A stretch of 64,000 bases of DNA from Nomia melanderi (taxonomy: Eukaryota > Arthropoda > Insecta > Hymenoptera > Halictidae): the NCBI RefSeq assembly GCF_051020985.1, contig NC_135000.1, positions 930,001 through 994,000 of the forward strand. Reading direction: 5' to 3'. Position 1 is the stretch's first letter. Each line of letters begins with the position of its first letter. This document shows, piece by piece, positions 1-12,100 of this stretch. A program made the position numbers and the translations under genes. The notes beneath the pieces are model-generated. The model was given only the letters and a program-made list of their open reading frames with translations. It was not told where the DNA came from and made no database searches.

Positions 1-2
1 TT

Positions 3-643
3 GGTCTCTCAAATACGAACAGTACAAATACTGCTTGGAGGTTATTAGAATATCTAACGTTAAAGCATGAAAAAGATAGATGCAGCGAGTTGCATAAGGC
101 AGTTTCTGGCAAGTTACTGAAGGAAGGGGCATTTATACCTCAGTGGTTGTTAATTTCATATAAAGTGAGTAATTCATAAACTGATAACTTTGTTTAGAAT
201 TTAAAGTTAATATCTTCCACATTGCAGAAACGGAATGCTGCAGAACTCCTTCGTCTAATGCTGAATAGTGGAAGAATAATAGAAGCCAGTGATTTAGCGG
301 TAGAATATATTAATGCAATCTTGGGAGATGGCAAAGAACATTTTGGCCTCGAAACATTCTTAACCTCTGTATCTCCAGCAGTTTGGTTGCCATTTAATAC
401 ATTAGAAGTACTTTTACATGAATTAGAAGAAGCTAGTAAAGAAAACAGCATTTTCTCTGAGGTAATATATGAACTCTTTATGTTCGTAAATTATTATCTC
501 ATAAAAATGAGAGACATATAAATAAAAAATATTTATCGCAGGCCTATCAAAAATTACTACAAGCATTAAATGTGTACGAGCAAAAAGTAACAAACGTGTC
601 GAAAAATATGATCGAAATGAAATCAAGCATCAAGAATTGCTAA
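3..643 (+). CDS. Nup160: Nuclear pore protein Nup160, C-terminal end (partial)
   Basis: Last three exons of a gene entering from the left: 3..164, 228..461 and 542..643 (stop TAA). All join in phase 0 with GT/AG borders. Nup160 is a structural subunit of the Y-shaped Nup107-160 scaffold of the nuclear pore and acts at the nuclear envelope. The call rests on a stretch that aligns with the C-terminus of vertebrate NUP160 as I recall it: a helix reading LLRLMLNSGRIIEASDLAVE, then FGLETFLTSVSPAVWLPFNT, a leucine-rich helix and a final charged helix with YEQKVTNVSKNM. The helical alpha-solenoid character fits. The 5' part lies outside the window, so length cannot be judged. Confidence 0.88.
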
Positions 644-1089
644 CAGTGAGTAACATATTTTATTTTAAAATTTGCTTTCATTCAGACTAATATAGTAAAT
701 ATTATATGTACATAAATCATGTTAGTCATTTGAGATAATTACCAAATGGAGTACTTTTACATATTATGAAAATTGAATATATGCCTAAATGTATAATCGT
801 ACATATATTTTGATGCAATAATTTTTATATTAGCTTTGGTCCACCATGTTTTCAACATACTAACAAATACTTTATCCTCTATTAGTAACATTAGACATTA
901 TTAAATATAAATTGAGGTTTGTTTGATTGATATTTGTATTCCAAATAAAATAAGTGCTCCAAGAATCGATATGATACTCGTTACGATTATGTGTGGACAT
1001 CTTTTGAATAAAACCTGAAATTATCGCGAGTTTAAATTTATATTTCCAAGAAAAATAATATTAAATTTTATCTAATATATTAAACATGA
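644..1089. other. AT-rich stretch between convergent genes
   Basis: The 3' flank of Nup160 and, on the other strand, the 3' flank of the membrane-protein exons at 1090..1712. It is very AT-rich with no open frame that looks coding, so I read it as two facing 3' untranslated regions. Confidence 0.6.
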
Positions 1090-1712
1090 TTATACGAGGA
1101 TTTTCAAACAAATTATTACCATTAAAAGAACTAGTAAGGCAAGAATGAAAGCTGCTCCAATAGGTAGTAAAAAAGGTGCTGCCCAATAATATCTCTGTAT
1201 TTCGGGATCTAAAAATAAGTATAACATTTTATCGTGACAACGGCACTACATCTGACCCTCGATTTACGCGGTAAATTAGTAACACCGAATAAAATGTACT
1301 TTTGTTTTCTGAAATGTCATTATTTTATCTTTTGTTTGGTTATGTGTAATAAATATCTATTTCTAAAACTTATATCGGCTTTTTTTTTCAATATTTTGTT
1401 TTCTCTTTTATTTATAGACTCTATTTACGCAATTTTAATTTTCGTAAACCGAATCCACGTGGAACGGATTTTCACGTAAATCGAGGATCAGGTATATGTA
1501 AAACAGAGAGGAACTTCACAAGAATACTGTACATTAAAAATAATTATTAGATCTATATTCCATTGCGAGTTATCTCACCATTATAAGATTTATACATTTC
1601 ATTTGTAGATAAAGGAATTCTTTTTGTAATGCTATTATTGGTTATAATTACAGAATCAAGGAAGCTTTGCGTGTCAAGCTTTGCAGATTGAACTCCATTT
1701 GTGAACCAGTCC
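1090..1712 (-). CDS. Unidentified membrane protein, last two exons (partial)
   Basis: Two minus-strand exons, about 1579..1712 and 1090..1208. They join in phase 1 (donor GTGAGA, acceptor TTTTTAG) and end at TAA. The first encodes a hydrophilic, probably luminal or extracellular stretch starting GDWFTNGVQSAKLD with an NNS glycosylation sequon. The second encodes EIQRYYWAAPFLLPIGAA running into about 25 hydrophobic residues and a very short tail ending LKILV. A C-terminal membrane anchor is therefore visible. I do not recognise the family. The high end of the upstream exon is uncertain: acceptors at 1713-1714 and slightly higher both keep the frame. I could not place further 5' exons with confidence; a tiny candidate with a GTAAGT donor lies near 2404. 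It could be the tail of a type I membrane enzyme or receptor. Confidence 0.5.
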
Positions 1713-3172
1713 CCTATAATGTAAATATTTTGGTGTACTGTTCCAGTCTATCATTACTATTATGTGTATTCAAAACTTTTAACACAGATTTAATAAGAAA
1801 AGTAGATTTGATTTGTTGTAATCATTTTGTAATAGAAGTTTCTGATACCCAATTTTTCGAAAACTACATTTGTACAATTATTTTTAAACTAGAACAATGT
1901 TAATTCCTGTTTCGCATGTATCCAGCTTTATTAGGATACATATGGGGACAACGAATTACTAGGTGTATATCGTGAATTTATTATCGAATTAATTTTATTC
2001 AGTTTTATGGAATTATTAGTGATAAATATGTTAGAATAGTTGTTATAATATTTTCATATGTGTAATGAAACTTTCTTTATCATGGTACTTCCGTTGTTTC
2101 GCAAACCCTATAAAATTTAATTTTCTTTTGTTAATATATTGTAGTATCATATAATCTTGCTAAGTTATTAAAACATTTACATAAACAATTGTGTATCTGT
2201 CGTACAATAAAATATTTTGGTACTATTTATAAAAAAAAATGTTTTTAATACATAGACTATATAGTGCAAGCAATTTTATTAATTAAATATTAGTTTACAT
2301 GTGTAAACACATATTACTTACTTGCGTATATATACATACTTGCTATTGGTTAATATTTATTATTGTATACACAGAGAAAGTTATAGTCTATGTTCTGATA
2401 CTTACCCCAGGTCACAAACATTGCTGTATTTCAAATTAAATTATACAATTATTTGATTTTTTACACATTACCTTATTTCTAATAATTTAAGTGTACTTTT
2501 ATAATTTTACTTTTCATTTTATAAGAATCATTAAATTGATTCATCAAAATTTGATCCTTATCATATTCCTTTTAATAAAGTTATATCTATTTTATTTGTA
2601 TTTTCAAATTAAAATAAACAAATAAATCCGTTGCATATTCAATAACAAATTAAATAATGATCTGAATAGATAAACGTACATAAGATGTTAAATGTAACAA
2701 ATTTTATGAACTATTTATGCAGATTAAAGTCTTGTATTTACATAATATAGCATAACTACCTGCGCAAAATGTATGCGTTACTTTCGAATCATTTACGGAT
2801 AATGCATTTATGCACCATATACAATATGTGCGCATACGTACGTGAATGAATACATATATATATGTATATATATATATCATTGTTGCGCATAGATGCTATA
2901 TATATTATATATATATATACTATATATGTTATATAGTATACGTTGCATATATATGTTATTATTATTATGTATATAGGCATCTATGCAACAATAATTGTAT
3001 AGTTTTCTCTACCTCAGTCCAATCACATTTAGCAAGAAGGTATCTTGATTGTCAGTGTATATATCGCATATAGCGAGCATATCAGTGATCACTAATATGG
3101 CGGCGTTGAAAAAAACCGGCTGAATTGTTGATCTTTTTAAAAGAAGTACAGATTGCAAAGAAATTTCTGAAA
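1713..3172. other. AT-rich intergenic region and probable Cabin1 5' flank
   Basis: No supported coding exon apart from possible unresolved 5' exons of the minus-strand membrane protein. Positions 2840-2985 are a TA-rich dinucleotide tract, made of imperfect (TA)n with ATG interruptions, and are locally self-complementary. From about 3070 the composition becomes less AT-rich up to the Cabin1 start codon, consistent with a promoter and short 5' UTR. Confidence 0.5.
2840..2985. repeat. (TA)n-rich microsatellite
   Basis: Imperfect alternating TA/TATG dinucleotide tract of about 145 bp with several short interruptions. The overlapping open frames rich in Tyr and Ile on both strands are translations of this repeat, not genes. 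Confidence 0.85.
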
Positions 3173-6100
3173 ATGATAAAAATATCGGCATTAAACGAGG
3201 AATCCAGTGAAGAAAGCGAAGAAGAGGATGTACCAACGATTACAAAGGAAGCTCAAGTACGTATTGAAACTGTTTACTTTTCTTTTTGTCAAAAATTATA
3301 ACCTATAAAGTTGTCATTAAATTGTAAAATTAGATTACTTCGCGTAACAGTAAGGATATTTGTTATCGGATAAGAATTTGATAAAATATTTGATATTCAA
3401 TCGTGTACCTAATTATGACATGAAGCGAAAGAAAATTTTTTCATTTTCGTTTGAAAGGAATTTAATGGAGAATTACAATTCATAATGAAAGTTTTATTTT
3501 TTCAAATCTATTTTATTATATAAATTTTGTATTATATACAATTTTTTATTATATGCTATATAAATCGAATATTATATAAATATTCAATATTAAAAATAAA
3601 GAACTATTAATGACCGTATTATTAATTTATAAACATCTGTTTACAGGAACAAATAGCTCTTACTGAATATAATAAAGCCTTAGTTTTATTAAATGAAAAC
3701 AAGCAGGAAGATGCTTTGAATATTTTTAAAGATTTATTAGAAACGGAGCTATTGGATGAAGTAGAGAAACCTGAGGTACCAGATGGAAGATCCAGACCAA
3801 TGTTGTCATTGAAATACTCTTGTTTCAAAAATATCGGCGCTTTAAAAGCTGCATCAGGCAACTATGATGAAGCCATAGAAAATTATTGGGAAGCAGCAAA
3901 TTTGGATGATACAGATGTTACATTGTGGTATAGAATAGGCATATTAGCTATAAAAATATCTAATTTAGAATTAGCTTGTTCCTCATTTAAACAAGGCTTG
4001 AAATGTAATTCTAATCATTGGCCATGTTTAGATAATATGATAACTGCCTTATATGCTGTTCCTGATTATATGAACTGTCTTTTATATATTTCTATGGCAT
4101 TAGAACGCGATCCTAATTATGTGAAAGGTTTAGCTTTCCGAGACAGAATATTTAAAGACATTCCACGTCTCGAAGAATGTTATAAATTATATAATAGCGA
4201 TTGGCAATTGGATCCACCATTATGTACAGAATACGACCATATGTTGGGAGATAAATTATTGGGAGAAGCAAAAGCTATTGCTGAAAGATGGGCCGAAGTA
4301 TGTAAGATAGAATTTACTCCAAAATCTTTGCCGGATTTAATCCTGAGAAAACCCATAAAGAATTATACCTGGTTAGATTTAGGAGAAAGTTTATTAGATA
4401 TGCATAGATACATCATGGAAAGTGATTTAAGTTTTGTTAGTAGAATTAAGTTAACGGTTCTTAATTCAGAGGAAACGTCTTCGAAAATGAATACTGAAGC
4501 AGATACTTTAGGAGGCAACGATGTGAATACAGATGTAAATTTACTTTTGAGTACAACTGAAAAGAAGGAAAACGATAATGAAAAATTAATTAAAATGGAT
4601 ACAGACGACATAAACTTCCCATTTGAAGCATTAGAGGACAGTCATGTGTATAACGGTACTGATGTGACAATGGAAGCTGACATGGAAGATGATAAAAAGT
4701 CATGTTCTAGTGATGTGCAAATAATAGAGGATGAAGATCCACTGAGAATATTAGACATAGATCAGGGTATCCTGGAACAGAATGAGCCAAAAAATGATTT
4801 AGAAGAGCAAAATAATGTTGAAGCGTATGAAAATGTAGATAAATTACAACCTGAGAAAGTTACAGATGATGTATACAGTAATACCGGAAATGAAATACAA
4901 AACGATAAAGTTAGCGATAAAGATAGCAATAAATCTAGTGACAAATCATATGAAAAAGATTTGAAAAAAGTAGATAAAGTGCAATCTAAGACAGAAGAAA
5001 AATCTAATGAAAAGACAGAGGGAAAAGAAGAAGTGCAAAAAGTAAAGAAAAGGCGTAGAAGTGCTCTTTGTTTTTTACAACAGTGGGCTTGGAGTTGTAA
5101 CAGCATGAGACGATCAGCAAGAGTGAGAAGTTCGAATAGAAGAGAAGCTGAAAGGGATGATATTCAACTGGAAGAGACTCTTCGAAGAATATTTCCTAGT
5201 ACTTTACTGTATGTATTTATAATATTTTTATAGTCATAAAACTTGTTGAAATTTTAAATGAGTCCGATTAAATTTATAATTTTGAATGTATCAGGCCAGA
5301 TACAGTAAAACTAACTAAGGATGATCCTTCTAAAAATATGGACGACTCTATGGATACAATGGACTTGTATCAGTTATTTACTAACCAAGAAAATAATAGT
5401 AATAATGCTGTGGAGACTGTTAAAAGTTCTGAAAGTTCAAAGTCTCCGAGTCCTGATAGAAGGTATTAACCTATTGAAACATTCATGTATACATCAGTGA
5501 TTACTAATGGTCTTTTTTACAGTCGTCAGCAAAATTATTTTGGTACAGAATATGAAATATCTGATGTAAATATGTTTATTAGTGAACACAGTGGTAAAAG
5601 CAACTTAATGATAATTATAGCAAAGTTTACTGAATTTTTATGCACTAAATGGGATCAAGAATGGCCGAAAGGAATGACAGAAATATATTTACAAGCATAT
5701 ACATTTATGAGGTATGAAGAAAATGAATTTTTTTTTTGAGCTCAGTCTATAAAATAATTCATAATTGTTTTCATCTTTCTGCAGAGATCACATTTCACAT
5801 CCGTCACCATTTGAGGAACATGTAAATAACAATATTTTAAAATTAGATGCTGAAATGACTTTATTATTTGGTGAACTTCACACCGATAAATGGTTGAACA
5901 ACAAACCAGACATCTTACCTTCTTCAACGTATAGTTTCTTTTTCATATATCTTCACTGTTTTGTGAATATATGATACATTTGAAGTAAAAGAAGTTATAA
6001 CAAGCAATGTTTTTCTTTAGATTAGATAAACTTGGTACAGGAATGCCATCGGAAGAATTGGGTCACATCATTTTTACAAGCGTCAGAAGAGATATTATAA

Positions 6101-9100
6101 GTGAAGAAAATATTTTCATACTGGTGAGGGTGTTGTGGCTTAAAGCTAATATTTTTCTGTGTCAAGGAGACACGGATATAGTTATTGAAACATTAGAATT
6201 GGTGAGTGATTAAAGCTTTTATCTCAATAAATATTACAATTTTTATGTACTTCAATGAAAAAGAATTCAATACTAAATTTATTTTCAGTTATTAAATCAT
6301 TTACAAGAATTGGAAAAACGAAATCAAAGTATTTATCTCAAATTACCTAACTGCAAATACAATCCTCAAATCAGTATTAAAATTGTTGAAAAGAAACTTA
6401 AGTCTATTCAAAGGTAGGTATCTGATTAAAAAGATTTTACATTAGCACGATTGAAAGAAAGAGTTCTAAGAAAATGTAAATTTTAAAAACAGGGGACAGA
6501 AATTAGGTGAGATACAAAGTTTGTATGACGAAAAGAAATATGCTGAACTAGCCTACGTACTACAAGATACATTTAAATTTGCAAAGCAAGGGAATAAATT
6601 TTTGTCCGTTAGCGATAACATAGTTGATAGAGTGCAACAATTATCTATGTTATTAGATAGCTTATGGCAGCTTCAGCAATACGAAGAGTGTTATGTATGG
6701 GCAGAAGCCTGTCTTAACGAAGCATGGCAGAATTATTTAAATGCATCTGATGAAGTTGAACAGAAAAAGTGGACAGGTTCTGTTTTAATGTCGCTCGAGA
6801 AACTAGAAGCATGCACTATCGAAGTTAGCACATTCGTTCTAAAATACCTACCAGAGGTTCGACTTTCCAGATTAGTGCAAAATTTAGTTCATATTGTCTG
6901 TAATCAGTTAGACGTGTCAGACACTACTGTAGAAATGCCACTCGAAACTGTTCTTCCCTGGATCCTTTTACATTATATTCTACAATATAAAGAGGACAAA
7001 GAAAGAGCAAAAGTTGAATCGTCTTATAAAAATAGGCAGCACAGTGCTAACTATTCAGAGTCAGATGATGAAGATGAAGGTGTACCAGCATCTATCATGA
7101 TTTTATTCATTGCTCATGAATTTATGGGCAGACATTCGTGGTGTTGTTACAACGAGGCAAAACTGTTATTTTTTACGTTAAATTTGGTTATTCCAAAATT
7201 AGAAACGCCACAATTTTCTAGCATAAAAGGTAAAGTTTCGAAATACTTGGAACAAATATTTTTCTGCCTCTATGGTCATTACAATAAAGTGAATAAAGGA
7301 CGACCTAAACATATCGAAGAACACGGAGTGCCTCAGATGAAGGTGACATGGGAGGGTGCGCAATTACTTTTCGATTTTTACAAGCCTAAGCAAATACCAG
7401 AATTCTATTCGCCGAGATCGTTGACTATTAGCGCGGATACGGAAGATCTGTTTAAACGCATAATAAAATTGATTCCTTCGGAAAGCGATCCAAATCAAGT
7501 AATCGATGAAATGATGGCTTACACAATGGGCGAGCGAGACACGATGCCAACGGTTAAAAAACCTTTACCACATTCCATGTCTACTATTTATTATTTATTG
7601 GGAGATTTTTATTTCAAAAATTGTAAATGGAGTGCAGCGATACGATACTATTTGTTAGACTTATGCTTTCATCCAGCAAGATTAAACTCTTGGACTGGTT
7701 TAGCAATGTCATCGGGCACTGTAATAGAAACTTGGTTAAATAAATATAAGCCCATGTGAGTATTGTTAATTGTATTGGGTTGGTGCAAAAAGTTTGACGT
7801 TTCTTATACGTGGCGAACAAAAAGGTTTTTGTCTTCGATACGACACCTGATTTCAAACTATTATAACGTGTACAAAGGGCACTTCTGTCTTTGTCTTTAC
7901 TCAGTTTTGGTTTAGTTAGCGACCAGTTGAGAACTCTTCTTTTTATTTCTTATAAAAAAGCGTCGAAACCTTTCCATCAATCCAATATATTTGAATAATA
8001 GATGGGAGATTTTTTTTGATAAAGCTAATGGTAACGTGTTTCTCGTTTCACGTTTAGAAGTGAGGACAAGCTCTTGGCAAAGGCGAAACTGACTCAGTCT
8101 AGTTATAGACACGCTGTTGAACTAGATTCTTGCAATCACATTATATGGACGGAATATGGAAACTTTGCCTATGTTGTTCACTCATTCTGTTCGCGATTGT
8201 TGAAACAGGAAACGGACACACTGAGTATGGAACGATTTGAGATTTTAGAAACTAGGAAAGAGGAAATGTTGGAAATAGCAAATCAGTGTTTTCAATCTTG
8301 TGCTCGCTTATTTATTGGAAGCAAAGATGGACCAATACTCCATGACGAAAGATGGCTTTATCAATACATGCTTGGCAAGGTTGCTGAGAAGAAAAACCAG
8401 GAACCTCCTATATTTTTAGAGCATTATGCAAAGGTGTGTAAAAATTTCTTTTACTACATAGCATAATAATTAAGGTAAAATTGCAGTTTCGTGCCTTTTG
8501 TTTCGGTATAATCTTTGTTCTATCGTTAAAACAAAAATTCAGTTGGGGGAAATTAAAATGTGTTGTGCTTTTTGTTAATTCCAATAATGACCTTGACAAC
8601 AAATTTCGAAGTTATTCTGATTGGTAAGCTTTCTTTCTGTACATTTATCAAAAAGTTTTAATTTTACGATTTGTTTTTAATTAAATAACAAAAAGTACAT
8701 TTTTTAAAATTCCCTCAATTGATTTTTCATTTTAGTGATAAAATGAAGCCCTTCAAACAAAAGTAATAGCAAAATTAATTCAAATTGTGAGAAGGCAATA
8801 AACTGCAGTTTTACCATAATTAATATAAACAGAGTAAATTATGATTAATCTGTACCCGATCGCAGGCCAGCGAATTGCTATATCATAATAACGCACAATA
8901 TCCGCGTAGAATAAGTCATAAATCTCCGCAACATCTTTCGGTCGAAGCATTAGAAGTCCATTATCGAATCCATGCAAGTATATTGAAGTATCTGGAACAA
9001 CATGAGGGCAAACCGCTGAAGAAATCTTTGGGTCAGTTGCTGCAATTATACCTTGAAAAATGTGCTGAAGGCCCTTTTATGAAGTACAGTTCAAAACTGA

Positions 9101-12100
9101 ATGAAAAAACCAAAGACGATGCGTTTTTCGCTGGTAATAAAAGCGCTGGAAAAGAAGTGGAGTTTACTAGCGAAGGGGACAGAAATGTAGTTACTGTTTG
9201 CCAGCGGTCGAATAGTATTGAGGAAATAGAAATAGTTGATAGGACAAACAGAGGATTGAACGCGACTCAGCGGGCCGAGAAATTGGAAACGCGTAAACGA
9301 TCGCCCACAGACATGCCGCAAGACAACGTGAAGAAAATAAAATTGAGTAACGTGTCGCATTTACAGTTGATGCAAGATGTTGTGGCTTTAATAGACGACG
9401 TAATCACGAAAGTTTGTGACATGGTCTCGCAAAAAGAAAAAGGAGATGAGATAATGGTGTTGTCGAGCGATGAGAGTAACGAACCAAAGTTGCAGAAACG
9501 ACGGGTAAAAACGAAGAATGTCGAGAAACCGAAACAGCAAATGTCGTCTGCGGATGAAAAAGGTTCCTTGAATTCGCTGAAAATTGGTAATGTGTTCGAA
9601 GCTGAAGGAAAGTCGGAAAATGTTCAAGATTTAATGGATGCATTGATGAAACAAGCAATGGAAATTAGTCAAGAAACACGGCAGTCGACGCCTGAAGATG
9701 AAGACACACGAAAATTTGATGGCAAGTGGCTGCACAGCGAGGACTTACAGTGTGGTAACAAAGATGCAAAAGATAAATCGGGAGATAAAAAGAAACTAAT
9801 GAATACTCCTAAAGAAGAAGTAACATTGAGTAGAAGAGGTTCTCAGGAAAGCACCACAACAACCCAAACAACCACAACGACAACGGAAACAAATAATTCC
9901 AGTTCAAGTAGTAGTGATGAATCCAGCACCAGTGATGACAGTTCTGATACCGATAGTTCAAGTGACACAGATAGCGATACTGCTTGTGAAAGTGATTCTG
10001 ATAAGAAGAAAAAGGATTCTAACTTTGCACAGAAAGAAGAAAATATGAGAGACGAAGAAGTTGCAACCTTAATAGCATACTGTTTAGCTGGTCTAGAACA
10101 ATGCATTTTAAGATTTTCCGAGCACTACAAGTCATTCTATAGACTGTCGCATTTCTTTTTTAACAATAAGACTGCCAAGGACATAACAAAGTGTAGGAAT
10201 CTCTTGTTGGATAGTTACAATTGCCAATTTTATCGTGGTGAAAATTTTCAAGGACTCTTTGCAGACAGAAAAAGTACCAACTTCTTTAGTGTAAGTACAT
10301 TGTATTTCATTTATTTATGTTCTTAGAATATAATATTAGGTTGTTTAATATGAAATGTCGGATATATCTTACTCATAAACCTTTCTATTCTTGATGTTGT
10401 TATTCCTCAGTTTTTCATATAATCTCTTAAACAGTTTCATTGTCGATTGTTAGAATAACTCTTTGCAAAAAAGTTTTTCCAAATTGTGCATAATAACTAC
10501 TTCTTGCATCATTTTTTTAAAACACGGGTATCACCAACATTCATGTAAATTTCTTATATGAATTCAAACTTGGAAATAATGCTGCAAAAACTGCTCAAAA
10601 TATAAACAAAGCATTTGGGGACAATACTGTGAATGAAAAAACAGTGCAGCGTTGATTTGCAAAATTTCATTTTGGTAGTTTCTTTGCAAAATGAACTGCG
10701 TGATGAACACATTGTCAGAAGTCTATTGAATCGAATAAAGCATATTTTGATTGAATAAATGTCTTTTAGAACATCACATAAGGTTTCCTTTTCTTTGCAA
10801 AATCCAACATTTCATATTACACGACCTAATAGAAACACATTTCTACTACCATTATTATTTGACAAGTTTAGGAGAAGAGCTGTAACAAAGTATCTTGGAA
10901 AGCTGTTACATTAAATCTTTGTATAATTTGTGCGTTCTTTGGTTTGTCAGTTATATTGGTATAATCTACAAGTACTGAACCTCTGGCCATTCCATCAACC
11001 ACAGGACTTACATTTGTTATTATAGAAGTTTCTATAAATTCTGGCCATATCATAACTGCAGCAGCCATTGCATCCGAAGAAGTCCATGAAGTAGAATGCA
11101 ATAAACTTATTCGCTCCGCTTTGTTTAAGAAATTTGTTATAGTAGAATTTAAACGTCCCAATACATTAGTACGCCAATGCTATTTGAAAGTCAATCATAT
11201 TTTTATGACATGTCAATTTGAAATCCTTACTAATATAAAGATATACCATTTCAATTGAATCTTGAAATAATTACCAAAGGTATATGACTATTCCTAACTG
11301 TTTCCCAAGGAAATAGAGTACTCGTTTTATTAGTACGATTTAATGCAATATAATTACTTTCAGGATCTTGATAGAAATTAAACTCCACATTAGGTAGAAC
11401 ATTACCGATACCAGAAGTACTGGAGCCTAATATAATATGTTTTTTCAAATTTTTTAAGAATGAAGGATCCAATGCTACTGCTATAGCAACATTTGTTAAC
11501 GGTCCTATGCTTAATAGAGTTATTTCACCTAAAAAAAATATATCAAATATATTTAAATTTAAGTATTTATATTTAGGTTTCTTTTCAATTTAATTAATTT
11601 TCAACCTGGATTTGCTTTTACTAAATCTACAAGTGCTACAGCTGCGTGTTTACTTTCATCAACTTTAGCAGTTATTTTTTCTGTGAATTTAAAATCTCCA
11701 AAACCATCGAAACCAAAATAATCACTAGGTTCATATTCTTTTAATAATGCTTCCTCTGCTCCTTTATAAACAGGTATCTGGAAAATTTTGTGCAGAAACA
11801 TGTAGAATATTTACACTATTTTTTATGAGATATAAAATAAATATACTTACGTTGCTTCTGTTAGCAATAGTTAAAGTTTTAAGTACATTTTCTACTACAT
11901 TATTTATATATATATTCCCATATGTACAAGTAATCGCTAAAACTTTGAATCCCTTGAATTCAGATTTAAGAGTCAAAAGTATGGCTACTGCATCATCTGC
12001 TCCAGCATCTGTATCTATTATTACTTTCTCCGAAGCATTAATAGACCTTGTGAAAGTTTTAAAATGAATATCTTTATACTTTTCTGCGATGAAAAATATA

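Noticed and set aside
2400..2430. Tiny minus-strand exon (ATG TTT GTG ACC TGG G before a GTAAGT donor)
   Set aside because: The phase would fit the membrane-protein exon at 1579-1712, but about 20 nt with no homology is too little to call.
5209..5233. Extension of the large Cabin1 open frame to a stop at 5233
   Set aside because: The frame runs into an intron; the donor at 5209 joins to 5295 and restores the conserved LLPDT junction.
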